A DNA stretch of 64,000 bases from Sphingosinicella sp. BN140058 (GCF_004135585.1 NZ_CP035501.1:4845501-4909500), one strand, 5' to 3'. Positions 18,250 through 27,664 are shown, counted from the stretch's first letter. The notes: generated from the letters alone by a model not told the origin. A program made the numbers and translations.

Positions 18250-21200
18250 TCAAGCCTCGACTGGAGTTGCTGTCATCTGGTCGCCTCGCTTGCGGCGAAG
18301 ACGTGTGGCGAGACGAACCACGACAACGAAGAATGCGGGGACCAGGAAGATTGCGAGAACCGTGCCCGTGATCATTCCGCCGAAAACGCCCGTACCGATC
18401 GCATGCTGGGTCTCCGCACTGGCGCCGCTCGCAATCATCAACGGGACGATGCCGAGGGTGAAGGCGAGGCTGGTCATGAGAATGGGGCGCAGGCGAACTT
18501 TCGCCGCCGCGACGGCAGCATCGACCACGTCCTTGCCTTCCTCCACATATTGCTTGGCGAATTCGACGATCAGGATCGCATTCTTGGCGCTCAGTCCGAT
18601 GATGGTGATGAGGCCCACCTGGAAGAACACGTCGCTTGCCAGCTGCCGGAGGATGATAGCCGCGAAGGCGCCGATCAAACCTAGCGGAACGACGAGAATG
18701 ACCGACAGGGGGATGGCCCAGCTTTCGTAGAGGGCGGCCAGAACCAGGAACACCACAAGCATCGAGAAGGCCATCAGCATCGTCGTCTGAGAGCCGGCCT
18801 GCTGTTCCTGCAGGGAAACACCCGTCCACTCGACCGCGAAGCCTTTCGGAAGCTGGCTGGCGAGGCGTTCCATTTCCGCCATGGCGGCGCCGCTGGAAAC
18901 ACCCAAGTTGGGGTAGCCTGCGATCCGGACGGCCGGGTAGCCGTTGTAGCGGACCAGCTGCAGCGCTCCCTTCTCCCATACGGGTTGCACCACCTCGGCG
19001 AGCGGTACCATGTTCCCGTTCGCATTGCGAACGTTGAGCTTTAGAATGTCCCCGAGCTGCATCCGCGCGGTTGCGTTTGCCTGCACGATGACCTGCTGCA
19101 TGGCTCCGCCGTTCGGGAAATCGTTGACGTAGGCGGAACCCATCGAGGCAGAAAGCGCATCGCTGATCGCGGTGAAAGGCACGCCCATCGCCTGCGCCTT
19201 TTCCCGGTCAATCGAGAGCCGAACATTGGTACCCGCGGGCAGTCCGTCGGGGTAGACGAAGGTTACCACCTGGCTCTTGGATGCGAGCGCCACCAGCTTG
19301 TCCTGGGCCGCAATCAACGCCTCATAGCCGAGACCCGCGCGATCCTCGAGGCGCATCGTGAAGCCGCCCGAGGTGCCGAGCTCGTCGATAGCGGGAGGCG
19401 CGAGGCTCATCACGGTGCCCTCCGGAATGGCTTTGAGCGCTTCGGTCGCGCGGGCAATCTCATCCTGAACGGTGGCGCCGTTCCGCTCGTCCCAGTCCTT
19501 CATCACCGTGAAAGCGGTGGCAACGTTGGGACCGGCGCCTGCAAAGCCGAAGCCCATGATGCTGACGTTCGTCTTGATCCCGGGACGATCCGCCACGTAG
19601 CGCTCATAGATGCGTAGAGCCTCGTCCGTGCGCTCGGCGGTGGCGTCCGGCGGCAGCTGTATGCTGGTCAGGAAATAGCCCTGGTCCTCCTCGGGAAGGA
19701 ATGAAGTCGGCCAATTCGCAAAGGCAACTCCGACCAGCCCCAGCACGGCGGCGAATACCAGCATTGCCCGGCCCGTGCGCTTAAGGATCGCGACGACCCA
19801 GCGCTCATATCCCGAGGTCATGCGGTCGAAGCGGTCGTTGAACCACGTGAAAAAGCGGTTCTTCTTTTCGTGGCCGGTGACCGGCTTGAGGAGTGTCGCG
19901 CACAATGCCGGCGTCAGTGAGAGCGCGAGGAAGGCCGAGAAGAGGATGGAAACCGCCATCGACAGGGTGAACTGGCGGTAAATTGCCCCCACCGATCCGC
20001 TGGAGAGCGCCATCGGCAGGAACACGGCGGTGAGCACGGCGGTGATACCGATCACGGCACCGGTGATCTCGCGCATCGCCTTCTTGGTGGCCGCCTTGGG
20101 AGGCAGTTTCTCCTCATGCATGATGCGCTCGACATTCTCGACCACGACGATCGCGTCGTCGACGATGATGCCGATGGCAAGCACCATGCCGAACATGGTC
20201 AGCACGTTGATCGAGAATCCGGCCAGCAGCATGATCGCCAGCGTTCCGAGCAGGGCGATAGGGGCGACGATCGCGGGAATGAGCGTGTAGCGGACCTTCT
20301 GGAGAAAGAGGAACATGACCAGAAAGACGAGCGCCATGGCCTCGACGAGGGTGTGCAACACCTTCTCGATCGAGATGGTGACGAACGGAGCGGTGTTGAA
20401 CGGGATGGACCACTTCATGCCCGCGGGCATGGAGCGGGCGAGCTCGGTCATGCGCGCCTGGACGGCCTTTGCGACTGCGACTGCGTTCGCGCCCGGAGCA
20501 AGCTGGACAGCGGCGCTTGCCGAAACCTTGCCGTTCTCCCGCGTCGACATCGCGTAATTCTGGGGCCCCAGTTCCACGCGCGCGACGTCGCCGATCGTGA
20601 CCTTCGACCCGTCCGGGTTGGCCTTCAGAATGATCGCCGCGAACTGCTCGGGTGTGCTGAGCTGACCGTCGGCGGTGAGCGGAACGAGAACGCGCTGCCC
20701 CTTGACCGTCGGCGAGGCGCCAAGGCTGCCTGGTGCCAGCTGAACGTTCTGCTCCGCGATCGCGGACGTCACGTCACCGATTGCAAGGTTGTACGAGACG
20801 AGCTTAGCCGGATCGGTCCAGATGCGCATCGCGCGCTCGGCCGCGAAGCTCTGCACGCGACCCACTCCGGGGATGCGCTTGAGCTCTTCGGTGATGTTGC
20901 GGCTCAGATAATCGCCGAGCGCGACCTCGTCCAGGCGACCGTCCTCGGACGTGAGCGAGACCATCATCAGAAAGCCTGAAGACGCCGCCTCCACGTTGAC
21001 GCCGAGCTGCCGCACGGCCTGGGGCAGCCGCGGCTCCACGGTCTTGAGGCGGTTCTGCACGTCGACCTGCGCGAGGTCGGGGTCGGTGCCGGGCCGGAAC
21101 GTAGCGGTGATCGAAGCGACGCCCGAGGAGTCGGTGGTGGCTTCGAAGTAGAGCAGGTTCTTGACGCTCGAAAGCTCGCGTTCGATCAACACCACGACGC

Positions 21201-21378
21201 TGTCATTCATCGTCTGCGGCGTGGCGCCGGGATAGGATGCCGTGATCGTCACCGATGGCGGCGCGATCGAGGGAAAGCGCGCGACGGGAAGCTGCGGAAT
21301 GGCGATCAGCCCGGCCAGGATGATTCCGATCGCGATCACCCATGCGAAGATCGGCCGGTCTATGAAGAACTGAGGCAT
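18250..21378 (-). CDS. RND multidrug efflux permease, HAE1 family (AcrB/MexB-like)
   Basis: 1042 residues, the usual length. It starts MPQFFIDRPIFAWVIAIGII. The conserved proton-relay motif GIIVDDAIVVVENVERIMHE lies in TM4, with the Asp pair near 405, and NGKVSASAAVQLAPGANAVA lies in the docking region. Twelve transmembrane segments and two large periplasmic loops. It should export hydrophobic or amphiphilic drugs using the proton gradient, with the adjacent fusion protein and channel. Confidence 0.96.
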   Translation of the reverse strand: MPQFFIDRPIFAWVIAIGIILAGLIAIPQLPVARFPSIAPPSVTITASYPGATPQTMNDSVVVLIERELSSVKNLLYFEATTDSSGVASITATFRPGTDPDLAQVDVQNRLKTVEPRLPQAVRQLGVNVEAASSGFLMMVSLTSEDGRLDEVALGDYLSRNITEELKRIPGVGRVQSFAAERAMRIWTDPAKLVSYNLAIGDVTSAIAEQNVQLAPGSLGASPTVKGQRVLVPLTADGQLSTPEQFAAIILKANPDGSKVTIGDVARVELGPQNYAMSTRENGKVSASAAVQLAPGANAVAVAKAVQARMTELARSMPAGMKWSIPFNTAPFVTISIEKVLHTLVEAMALVFLVMFLFLQKVRYTLIPAIVAPIALLGTLAIMLLAGFSINVLTMFGMVLAIGIIVDDAIVVVENVERIMHEEKLPPKAATKKAMREITGAVIGITAVLTAVFLPMALSSGSVGAIYRQFTLSMAVSILFSAFLALSLTPALCATLLKPVTGHEKKNRFFTWFNDRFDRMTSGYERWVVAILKRTGRAMLVFAAVLGLVGVAFANWPTSFLPEEDQGYFLTSIQLPPDATAERTDEALRIYERYVADRPGIKTNVSIMGFGFAGAGPNVATAFTVMKDWDERNGATVQDEIARATEALKAIPEGTVMSLAPPAIDELGTSGGFTMRLEDRAGLGYEALIAAQDKLVALASKSQVVTFVYPDGLPAGTNVRLSIDREKAQAMGVPFTAISDALSASMGSAYVNDFPNGGAMQQVIVQANATARMQLGDILKLNVRNANGNMVPLAEVVQPVWEKGALQLVRYNGYPAVRIAGYPNLGVSSGAAMAEMERLASQLPKGFAVEWTGVSLQEQQAGSQTTMLMAFSMLVVFLVLAALYESWAIPLSVILVVPLGLIGAFAAIILRQLASDVFFQVGLITIIGLSAKNAILIVEFAKQYVEEGKDVVDAAVAAAKVRLRPILMTSLAFTLGIVPLMIASGASAETQHAIGTGVFGGMITGTVLAIFLVPAFFVVVVRLATRLRRKRGDQMTATPVEA

Positions 21379-21391
21379 GCTGTGATCTCCC

Positions 21392-22531
21392 TCAGCGCTT
21401 GGCCGGCTGCCACGGACGCGGGTTCACCGGTACGCCGGTCTGAACACGATCGCGGCCGACGACGATGATGGTCTCCCCGGCGCGGATGCCGGAAAGCAGG
21501 ATGTACCGTCCGTTGTAGATTTCGCCGACATTCACCTGCCGGTCCCGAACCCGGCCCTGGCTATCGACCACGGCAACCGTCGCCACCCCCTTTGCATCAC
21601 GCGTCACCGCCTCCTGCGGCACGGTGATCGCGGCAGGTGCGGTCATTCGGGGCAGCCTTGCGCGGACGAACATCCCCGGCAGCAAACGGTGCTGCGGATT
21701 GTTCACCTCCACCCGAACCACGGCGTTCCCGGTGCCCGGCTCCACCGTCACTCCTGAGAACAGGATGCGGCCACGCACCGGATAGGAGATTCCGGACGAG
21801 GTCAGGATCTCGACGCTGTTCGCGTCAGGCGCCTTCCCGCTTCCCCGGGCTTGCAGCAGCGCCTCGAAGCGCTCCGCGGGCTGACGAACATCGACATAGA
21901 CCTTGTCGATCTGCTGGACGACGGCGAGAGGGTTGGAGTCCTGGGCCGCGACCAGCGCACCTTCTGTGACCAGCGTTGCGCCGATCTGGCCGGAAATGGG
22001 GGAGGTCACCCGCGCGAAGCCGACGTCGAGGCGACGGCGAGCGAGCTCGGAGCCCGCCTGTGCCACCTCTGCAGCGGCCTGGGCACGTTGCGCCACCGCA
22101 TTGTCATAGCTCTGCCGGCTGATCGCATCCGCTGCTACCAGGGGTTTCAATCGGCCAGCCTGCGTTGACGCAAGGTGAAGCGATGCGCGAGCGCGGGCGA
22201 GTGAAGCGGCAGCGCTGTTTGCGTCGGCACGGTATGGGGCTGGATTGATCTGAAACAACGGTTGTCCGGCCTGCACGAAGGCCCCCTGCTCGAAGAAGCG
22301 GCGCTGGATGATGCCGCCGACCTGCGGCCGGATCTCTGCGGTTCGGAAAGCGACAACCCGGCCTGGCAGTTCGTCGGTGACCTCCACATCCTGCGGCTGA
22401 ACCTTCATGACCAGCACCTCCACCGGCTGGGCAGCTGCGTCCTCCGGGGGCGTCTCCGAGCAGGCGGCAAGCGCCAGGGTGGCGGCTGTGAGCATGCAGA
22501 GGGTTCTCATTCCGCGTCCGCGCAGAAGCAT
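21392..22531 (-). CDS. RND membrane-fusion lipoprotein (AcrA/MexA-like)
   Basis: 379 residues. Signal and lipobox in MRTLCMLTAATLALAACSE. Biotinyl-lipoyl-like domain (VGGIIQRRFFEQGAFVQAGQ and DVGFARVTSPISGQIGATLV), an alpha-helical hairpin between, and a beta-barrel end (EIYNGRYILLSGIRAGETII). It bridges pump and outer-membrane channel in the periplasm. First gene of the operon. Start at the first Met or at MRTLCM seven codons later. The intergenic region to the divergent regulator holds the putative operator. Confidence 0.94.
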   Translation of the reverse strand: MLLRGRGMRTLCMLTAATLALAACSETPPEDAAAQPVEVLVMKVQPQDVEVTDELPGRVVAFRTAEIRPQVGGIIQRRFFEQGAFVQAGQPLFQINPAPYRADANSAAASLARARASLHLASTQAGRLKPLVAADAISRQSYDNAVAQRAQAAAEVAQAGSELARRRLDVGFARVTSPISGQIGATLVTEGALVAAQDSNPLAVVQQIDKVYVDVRQPAERFEALLQARGSGKAPDANSVEILTSSGISYPVRGRILFSGVTVEPGTGNAVVRVEVNNPQHRLLPGMFVRARLPRMTAPAAITVPQEAVTRDAKGVATVAVVDSQGRVRDRQVNVGEIYNGRYILLSGIRAGETIIVVGRDRVQTGVPVNPRPWQPAKR

Positions 22532-22583
22532 TTCCAGGTCTCCGAAACGTGTTCGATCACCGGTTCGCCTAGGACTGTCGGAG

Positions 22584-22614
22584 TTACGTGGACGTTGTGT
22601 GGAGATTATGTGGA
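22584..22614 (+). promoter_or_regulatory. Three direct repeats with 11-bp period, putative response-regulator operator
   Basis: TTACGTGGA at 22584, TTGTGTGGA at 22595 and TTATGTGGA at 22606 repeat exactly every 11 bases, about one DNA turn. They lie between the divergent efflux operon and the response regulator gene. OmpR-family regulators bind such direct repeats on one helix face, and AdeR is known to bind a direct repeat in the equivalent intergenic region of adeRS-adeABC. Function here is inferred. Confidence 0.6.
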
Positions 22615-22668
22615 AGGACGTAGCGCGTCTCTGGCCTGGCCCGTATCGTTGCTGTGGAGGCTAGATGA

Positions 22669-23358
22669 ATGAACGCGCTCATCCTTATCGCTGAAGACGA
22701 TCCCGAGATTGCGGACATCATCCGCGCCTATCTCGAACGGGAGGGGTTCCGAACGGTGCACGCTGGAGACGGCAGGATCGCACTCGATCTGCATCATGCA
22801 TTGAAGCCCGACCTGATCCTGCTCGACGTGTCCATGCCCCGGATGGACGGCTGGGAGGTTCTGTCCGCCGTGCGGCAACGCTCCACGACTCCTGTCATAA
22901 TGGTGACTGCGCTGGATCAGGACATAGACAAGCTGCAAGCGCTGCGAATTGGCGCCGACGATTACGTCGTAAAGCCGTTCAATCCGGTCGAAGTCGTCGC
23001 CCGGACCAAGGCCGTGTTGCGACGAGCGGCTGGCGACCACGGGGGTGTCGTCCTCAGGGCCGGACCGCTCGAGATAGACCGGGAAGCCCATGAGGTCCGG
23101 AAAATCGCGGCGGACGGCACGGCCGCCCGTCTCTCTTTGACTCTCACGGAATTCCGCATGCTGGTGCATCTCGCAAGGAACCCGCACCGTGTTTTCAGCC
23201 GCGGAGAGCTGGTGGACGCGTGCTTGCCGGGGAGCGATGCGCTGGACCGGACCGTCGACAGTCACATCAGCAAACTGCGGCGGAAGCTCGGGCAAGCCGG
23301 CCTCCCCGACATGCCCCAAGGCGTACGAGGTGTCGGTTACCGGCTGATGCAGTCGTGA
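22669..23358 (+). CDS. OmpR-family response regulator of the efflux locus (AdeR/BaeR-like)
   Basis: 229 residues. Receiver domain with acidic pair D10/D11, phosphorylation site D53 (LILLDVSMPRMDG) and K102 (DDYVVKPFNP). A winged-helix DNA-binding domain occupies about 130-225 (LTLTEFRMLVHLARNPHRVF, then DRTVDSHISKLRRKL, then VRGVGYRL). GTGA overlap with the kinase gene. Divergent from the RND operon, so it likely controls that operon. Confidence 0.94.
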   Translation: MNALILIAEDDPEIADIIRAYLEREGFRTVHAGDGRIALDLHHALKPDLILLDVSMPRMDGWEVLSAVRQRSTTPVIMVTALDQDIDKLQALRIGADDYVVKPFNPVEVVARTKAVLRRAAGDHGGVVLRAGPLEIDREAHEVRKIAADGTAARLSLTLTEFRMLVHLARNPHRVFSRGELVDACLPGSDALDRTVDSHISKLRRKLGQAGLPDMPQGVRGVGYRLMQS

Positions 23359-24413
23359 CACTCCGCCGGAGCCTTACCACACAGCTCGTCATTGCGATGA
23401 TGACGGTCGTCGTCGTGTGCATCGCACTTTCGGTTGCTGCCTTCGAGATCGTCTATTTTGCGTTCTTTGCGCTGGGCCTTCCGGGGATCAGCTCGCTGAA
23501 CGAGCTGTACTTCGAACCCATCGACTTTGTGATCCTCGCTGGATCCATCATCGTGGGACTGATGATCGCGTCGGTTATCGCGGTCAGGATAGCCAAGCGT
23601 ATTCTGCGGCCGCTGCGATCGGTCGAGCAGGCGCTGCGATGCATCGCGCAAGGGGATCTCTCCGCGCGCGCTCTCCAAGATGAACATGGACCGCTTGAGG
23701 CCGCCGGGCTGATTGACGACTTCAACAACATGGCTGATCGCCTGGAACAGGCATCCAAAAACATCTCGATCTGGAACGCGCAGATCGCGCACGAACTACG
23801 GACGCCCCTGACCATTCTTGGGGGCAGGCTGCAAGGGGTCATAGACGGTGTGTTCGAACCCGATGACCGCCTCATTGCTAACTTGATGGTGCAAGTTGAA
23901 AACCTGAAGCGCCTCGTCGAGGATCTGCGGGTCGTCAGCCTCGTCGACAGCGGCCATCTTGACCTTCGTGTAAGCCGCATCGAACCGGCGCAAGAGGTCA
24001 GGGCGCTGGTTGACCTCGTTCAGCCGCGACTAGCAGACGCAGGCTTTACGGTCATCGCCGATGGCGATGGCGGCGAGGCGCTTCTCGATGCGAGCCGCTT
24101 ACGGCAAGCCTTGCTTGCTCTAATCGAGAACGCCCGCGTGCATGCTCCTCCAGGAAAGTTGCTAATTCGGTCTCGGCTGAGCGAGGCGAGGGTGAGGTTT
24201 GAGGTCGTGGACGAGGGGAAGGGCTTGCCGAAAGACTTCATCCCCATAGCTTTCGCCCAATTTGCACGCGCCGAGGCTTCGAACCAGCGTCTTGGCTCCG
24301 GCCTTGGCCTCTCGGTGGTGAAAGCGATAGCGATCGCGCACGGTGGCGACGCCTCCTATTCTCAGAAAAATGGGAGATCGACTTTCATGCTCGATCTTCC
24401 GCGGTGGGGGTGA
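23355..24413 (+). CDS. Sensor histidine kinase (AdeS/BaeS-like)
   Basis: 352 residues from GTG 23355, which overlaps the regulator's stop. Two transmembrane segments (about 9-40 and 57-80) flank a short periplasmic loop. A HAMP region is followed by the HisKA H-box QIAHELRTPLTILGG with H146, and the ATPase domain carries ALIENARVHAPPGK (N-box), VDEGKGLPKD and RLGSGLGLSVVKAIA. It phosphorylates the adjacent regulator in response to an envelope or drug signal. Confidence 0.93.
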   Translation: MTLRRSLTTQLVIAMMTVVVVCIALSVAAFEIVYFAFFALGLPGISSLNELYFEPIDFVILAGSIIVGLMIASVIAVRIAKRILRPLRSVEQALRCIAQGDLSARALQDEHGPLEAAGLIDDFNNMADRLEQASKNISIWNAQIAHELRTPLTILGGRLQGVIDGVFEPDDRLIANLMVQVENLKRLVEDLRVVSLVDSGHLDLRVSRIEPAQEVRALVDLVQPRLADAGFTVIADGDGGEALLDASRLRQALLALIENARVHAPPGKLLIRSRLSEARVRFEVVDEGKGLPKDFIPIAFAQFARAEASNQRLGSGLGLSVVKAIAIAHGGDASYSQKNGRSTFMLDLPRWG

Positions 24414-24598
24414 CCGCCGCTCCGTCTACGCCGTGCGCGTGCGTTCCCGTCACATTCACAGCGGGCTCGGCTGCGCGCATCTTAATCAGCTCGGCGATGC
24501 GCTGAGGCGCGCTAACGGCGGCATGATCTTCAATCCTCAAAGGCGCCGAGATTCGGACCGTATCGGTGAGCGGAAACGGGTTGCCATTCCGCCCAGTG
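24385..24598 (-). pseudogene. Possible C-terminal gene remnant adjoining repeat 3
   Basis: A minus-strand frame reads TTFTGRNGNPFPLTDTVRIS, then ALRIEDHAAVSAPQ-like sequence through IKMRAAEPAVNVTGTHAHG, and stops at 24385 over the kinase end. No start codon precedes it; upstream the frame runs into repeat 3. Not identified. Confidence 0.35.
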
Positions 24599-24745
24599 AA
24601 TGTCGTGAATGGGTCGGACCCGGCTGTCGGCGGTGGCGCGACCCCGGCGATGCGCGATGGTCGGCCTATTGCGCGGAACCGGACGTTCGCCGCCGCGGTC
24701 CGCAATCGCGCCGGGAACAGCTGAATCGGGTGGAAAGGCGACATT
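24599..24745 (+). repeat. Array repeat 3, complete
   Basis: AATGTCGTGAATGGGTCGGA to GGGTGGAAAGGCGACATT. The tips pair as AATGTCG/CGACATT rather than the usual GTCCGC/GCGGAC. First copy after the efflux locus. Confidence 0.85.
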
Positions 24746-24843
24746 CGCGAGGCACTGACGTTTCCTGGGAACTCCCGCTACACGGGCTGAGCATTATGCG
24801 GAGCGCGAACGCGTCGGGACAGGAAGAGGCGTGCAGAGCGAGA

Positions 24844-25602
24844 CTAGTATCCCAAGATGCTAAGCGGCTGCCGCGCCTCGCAACGAGGTGCGAGCCATTC
24901 AGCTAGGCCATGGCACAACTCGGCCTTGGCCGCCGCTTCGATCTCCCTCAGCCGATCGCCTTCGAGTCTGAGAGCCTGAACCAGCGCTGCGCAAGCCCCA
25001 GCGCTCAACTCGTAAGGGCCATGGCGGTGCCACGGCGTCCATCCAGAACAGGTGGCGATTAGGAGCGGCTCGATCGTGTCGAACGCAATGTCGGTGACCG
25101 ATACGCCTTTTCCGATGCCGTCCCGCCATCGCCCTTCCGCGAACTGGATCGTCATTCCTGGATCGAAGCCAACAGTCTCGTTCAGCCGATAATCTGCCGC
25201 GCAGGTGACCCATTTCGACGGGTGCTTTTGAAAGGTGCTCCGGGCCACCTTCCACGGTTTCACATCGAACTTGGTCTCCGCGAAGTCGATGTCATAGGTC
25301 TCGGCGTCCCCCAATGCGTAACCTTCAATTACAGACAAGCGGCGCCCTTCGAAGAGGGCGATAAAACCCATGCCGTGTTCAAGCCCGTCCACCATTGCGT
25401 AGGCGTCGTCGAGGGGGGATCCGTCAGGGAGCGGCGGAGCGTCCCCGGTCACGTTGATTGAGGAAAAGAAGCCTGTTCCGGTGTTCTCGAACCTGGTCAC
25501 CCGAGCACTCGCAGATTGCAGCCGTAATGGCTCTGTCAGGCTGGAATGGGCACAACCCAAGGTATCAAGCACGGCACGTTCAATCTGCCAAAGAGGTCTC
25601 AT
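24844..25602 (-). CDS. Hypothetical soluble protein
   Basis: 252 residues from MRPLWQIERAVLDTLGCAHS. The first half (TGFFSSINVTGDAPPLPDGS, then VDGLEHGMGFIALFEGRRLS) resembles a recurrent sphingomonad family of unknown function. The second half is distinct (GGWRDGI-like core near 150-170, and SGWTPWHRHGPYELSAGACA near 200). No signal peptide. Starts just before repeat 4, with which it diverges. Confidence 0.65.
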   Translation of the reverse strand: MRPLWQIERAVLDTLGCAHSSLTEPLRLQSASARVTRFENTGTGFFSSINVTGDAPPLPDGSPLDDAYAMVDGLEHGMGFIALFEGRRLSVIEGYALGDAETYDIDFAETKFDVKPWKVARSTFQKHPSKWVTCAADYRLNETVGFDPGMTIQFAEGRWRDGIGKGVSVTDIAFDTIEPLLIATCSGWTPWHRHGPYELSAGACAALVQALRLEGDRLREIEAAAKAELCHGLAEWLAPRCEARQPLSILGY

Positions 25603-25630
25603 GCTCGCACCGTAGCTCGGCGCACCGAAG

Positions 25631-25766
25631 GGCCGCAATGGGTCGGCGTCGGTCCCCACATGCCGCAGGCCGACGGCGAAAGGCAGGGTGCCGCGCCGAA
25701 GCGGACCTTCGCCGGGTCGCCCGGCGATCGCGCCGGGAACAGCCGGAGAGGGTGGGTTCCGGACCT
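25631..25766 (+). repeat. Array repeat 4
   Basis: GCAATGGGTCGGCGTCGGTC to GGGTGGGTTCCGGACCT. CCCCACATG-type left part and GGACCTTCGCCGG centre. Its last bases adjoin the stop of the remnant at 25765. Confidence 0.8.
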
Positions 25767-25944
25767 AGCTTGCGACCTCGATGGCCGTCAGGCCTGCGCC
25801 GCCGCTGCTGAACGTCTTCCATTCGCATCGGACAACAGTACCCGGTGCAAACGCCCATTTCTTACCTTCTGGAACCTGTCCCGCCACTTGGTAGGCGTCA
25901 GTCAAAAGGTGCGTCGCCTCGATCTGCGAGGCGGTGTGCCAATC
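25765..25944 (-). pseudogene. Short coding remnant without a clear start
   Basis: The frame reads DDWHTASQIEATHLLTDAYQ, then GQVPEGKKWAFAPGTVVRCE, then SSGGAGLTAIEVAS and a stop at the repeat edge. Composition is convincingly protein-like, but no ATG or GTG start is in frame before an upstream stop. A TTG within the frame is possible. Family not identified. Confidence 0.4.
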
Positions 25945-26002
25945 ATCAGCTCAACTGCCACGGGCTGCCTCTTCCAATCTGACCCAAGCACACTTACGAG
26001 CA

Positions 26003-26746
26003 ATGGAAATCTGCGAACGAATCCGGAGCGGCAGTGAGCATCAGATGGTGACGACGCGGCTAGAAGGTGCCATTGGGGCCTTAGAGATCGGGGAAAAGAA
26101 GGAAGCGGAGGGGGATCTCTGCCGCGCACACATGGCGTATGAGACGGCTATCAACGACTTTATGCATCTAGCTCTTGTTGAATGTGATTCAGCGGATGCA
26201 GTAAAGACTTGGGTTGCTAATCAGCCGCTACAAATCGCATTGGACGGGTTTGTTAGGATTTCCAATTTTGTGATTGCAGAGCCGCGATCAGAATGGACAC
26301 GCTATTTTCAGAGTGGTAACTATCTGCTAATTGCCTTCTCACACTTCTGTTCGGCGCTAGGCCAGCATGAGCGTGCTCGGTTCCTGTCACAGATTGCGAC
26401 CGAGCCCGTTCTGTTTTCCACTGCCTTCTGGGCTGAGTATAGCAAGGTGTATGATGCGCTAAGTACAGGAAGATATTATTCCCCGAAGTTTGGCAAGTTT
26501 GCCTTTTTGGACAAATATGTGTCGTGCTACGTCGATCTGATGCTGGCTGTGATGCAGGGTGAACCGCTCGGGTCGCCCCTTGCAGAGATCGATCGTCAGT
26601 TCATTCTCCGCAACGCGGATAGGAGGATGAATGATGCCGACGCCTATATGATCGAAGGCAGCGCGGAGTATCCAGTGAAATTCGACTTTCGAAAAGCTGG
26701 GTTGCTGGCAACGATCGCGCACACAAAAACGGGAGCCATCATTTGA
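26003..26746 (+). CDS. Hypothetical protein, less GC-rich than neighbours
   Basis: 247 residues from ATG 26003 (MEICERIRSGSEHQMVTTRL); an upstream ATG at 25934 and a later one at 26039 are alternatives. Predicted helical, TPR-like feel in the N-terminal half (GDLCRAHMAYETAINDFMHL). Visibly richer in A/T codons than the surrounding genes, suggesting recent transfer. No family recognised. Confidence 0.6.
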   Translation: MEICERIRSGSEHQMVTTRLEGAIGALEIGEKKEAEGDLCRAHMAYETAINDFMHLALVECDSADAVKTWVANQPLQIALDGFVRISNFVIAEPRSEWTRYFQSGNYLLIAFSHFCSALGQHERARFLSQIATEPVLFSTAFWAEYSKVYDALSTGRYYSPKFGKFAFLDKYVSCYVDLMLAVMQGEPLGSPLAEIDRQFILRNADRRMNDADAYMIEGSAEYPVKFDFRKAGLLATIAHTKTGAII

Positions 26747-26832
26747 ACTGCAGATAGCAATGCGCGCCCACCACCGACGCTTCACCAACGGCAGGAAACG
26801 CGCTACTCGGCCATCGATCCCGGCTTGAGAGA

Positions 26833-26974
26833 AGGTCCGCTTTGGGTCGCAGGCGGTCGTATCGCCCTGATCCCGCTGGCGGCGGCGCCATAGTCGGCCT
26901 ACCTCGCGAAAGCGGACATAGCCGTTGCCGGGGCGACTGCTCCCGGCGGCCAGCTGAATCGGGTGGATAGTGTC
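26833..26974 (+). repeat. Array repeat 5
   Basis: GGTCCGCTTTGGGTCGCAGG to the GGGTGGATAGTGTC tip. Same subfamily as repeats 23 and 40 (CTGATCCCGCTGG, GACATAGCCGTTGCCGG). Confidence 0.82.
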
Positions 26975-27196
26975 GAAAAACTCCGGTGACGGATCTCCCT
27001 CGTGAGCGAGGGCAAAAGCGCAGAAGGCCCTTCCACAAACGAGCAGCATTCGCTCATAGGCGGAGCCGCGCTGCTCCGCGGCTAGAATATTCTTCTCCGT
27101 CGGCGCGCCGCTGAGCCGCCGTTCGGCTCGGCTCTGACTTTTCAAAAGCGGACGCTCAAGAAACGCCTCATTCCTGCATCGTCCCGTAGGTCGCAC
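26975..27196 (-). other. Possible small gene or remnant next to repeat 5
   Basis: A minus-strand frame from ATG 27196 (MRPTGRCRNEAFLERPLLKS, then PTEKNILAAEQRGSAYERML) continues into repeat 5 without a stop. The middle looks plausible as protein, the ends less so. Not recognised. The rest of 26747-27262 shows nothing else. Confidence 0.25.
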
Positions 27197-27262
27197 CGAT
27201 GCAGCAGCCGCCGTTCCTTTTACAACGGCACCGACGTCGAGGAACGACCTACAGCCCGCTGA

Positions 27263-27664
27263 TCACTGGTCGCACCACAGTTCGATGCGCCGACCGCGCT
27301 CCCGCAGGTTTTCGAGGTAGTAGATGGCTCGGTTGCGCCGCTCGGGATGGATGTAGACTGAGGGATCGATCAAAGAAAGGCTACCGCCATTAGATAGTTC
27401 CCAGAACCGGCCTGTATTCGGGGAGTTCGCTGGCTTGAAGGACAAGGAGTTGCTCTTGCGTCGCAACTTGCCCTTTCGAAAATCGATCTTGTATCTCTCT
27501 CCCTTGTGGCGTGGCCCATCGATGCAGATGCTCTCTTCAGCCGCGCCTTGCGAGCACACCCAGCTACCGGCGGCAACGCACCGGATTAGAGGAGCCTGTT
27601 TAGCTTCGGCCGCGGGAGTGACCGCGAGCGCCAAGGCCAGCGCCGTGCACATCCGTACCTCCAT
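27263..27664 (-). CDS. Exported hypothetical protein
   Basis: 133 residues. Signal peptide MCTALALALAVTPAAEAKQA, with cleavage likely after AEA. The mature part has several Cys (IRCVAAGSWVCSQGAAEESI) and ends ELWCDQ. Probably periplasmic. Family not recognised. Confidence 0.72.
   Translation of the reverse strand: MEVRMCTALALALAVTPAAEAKQAPLIRCVAAGSWVCSQGAAEESICIDGPRHKGERYKIDFRKGKLRRKSNSLSFKPANSPNTGRFWELSNGGSLSLIDPSVYIHPERRNRAIYYLENLRERGRRIELWCDQ

Noticed and set aside
16772..18979. A 735-residue protein covering the outer-membrane factor
   Set aside because: Its first 245 residues are a shadow of the RND pump gene. The lipoprotein signal at MAPKRPLRS marks the true start.
22606..23361. A long minus-strand frame opposite the response regulator
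   Set aside because: It is a shadow frame; the plus-strand regulator has complete receiver and DNA-binding motifs.
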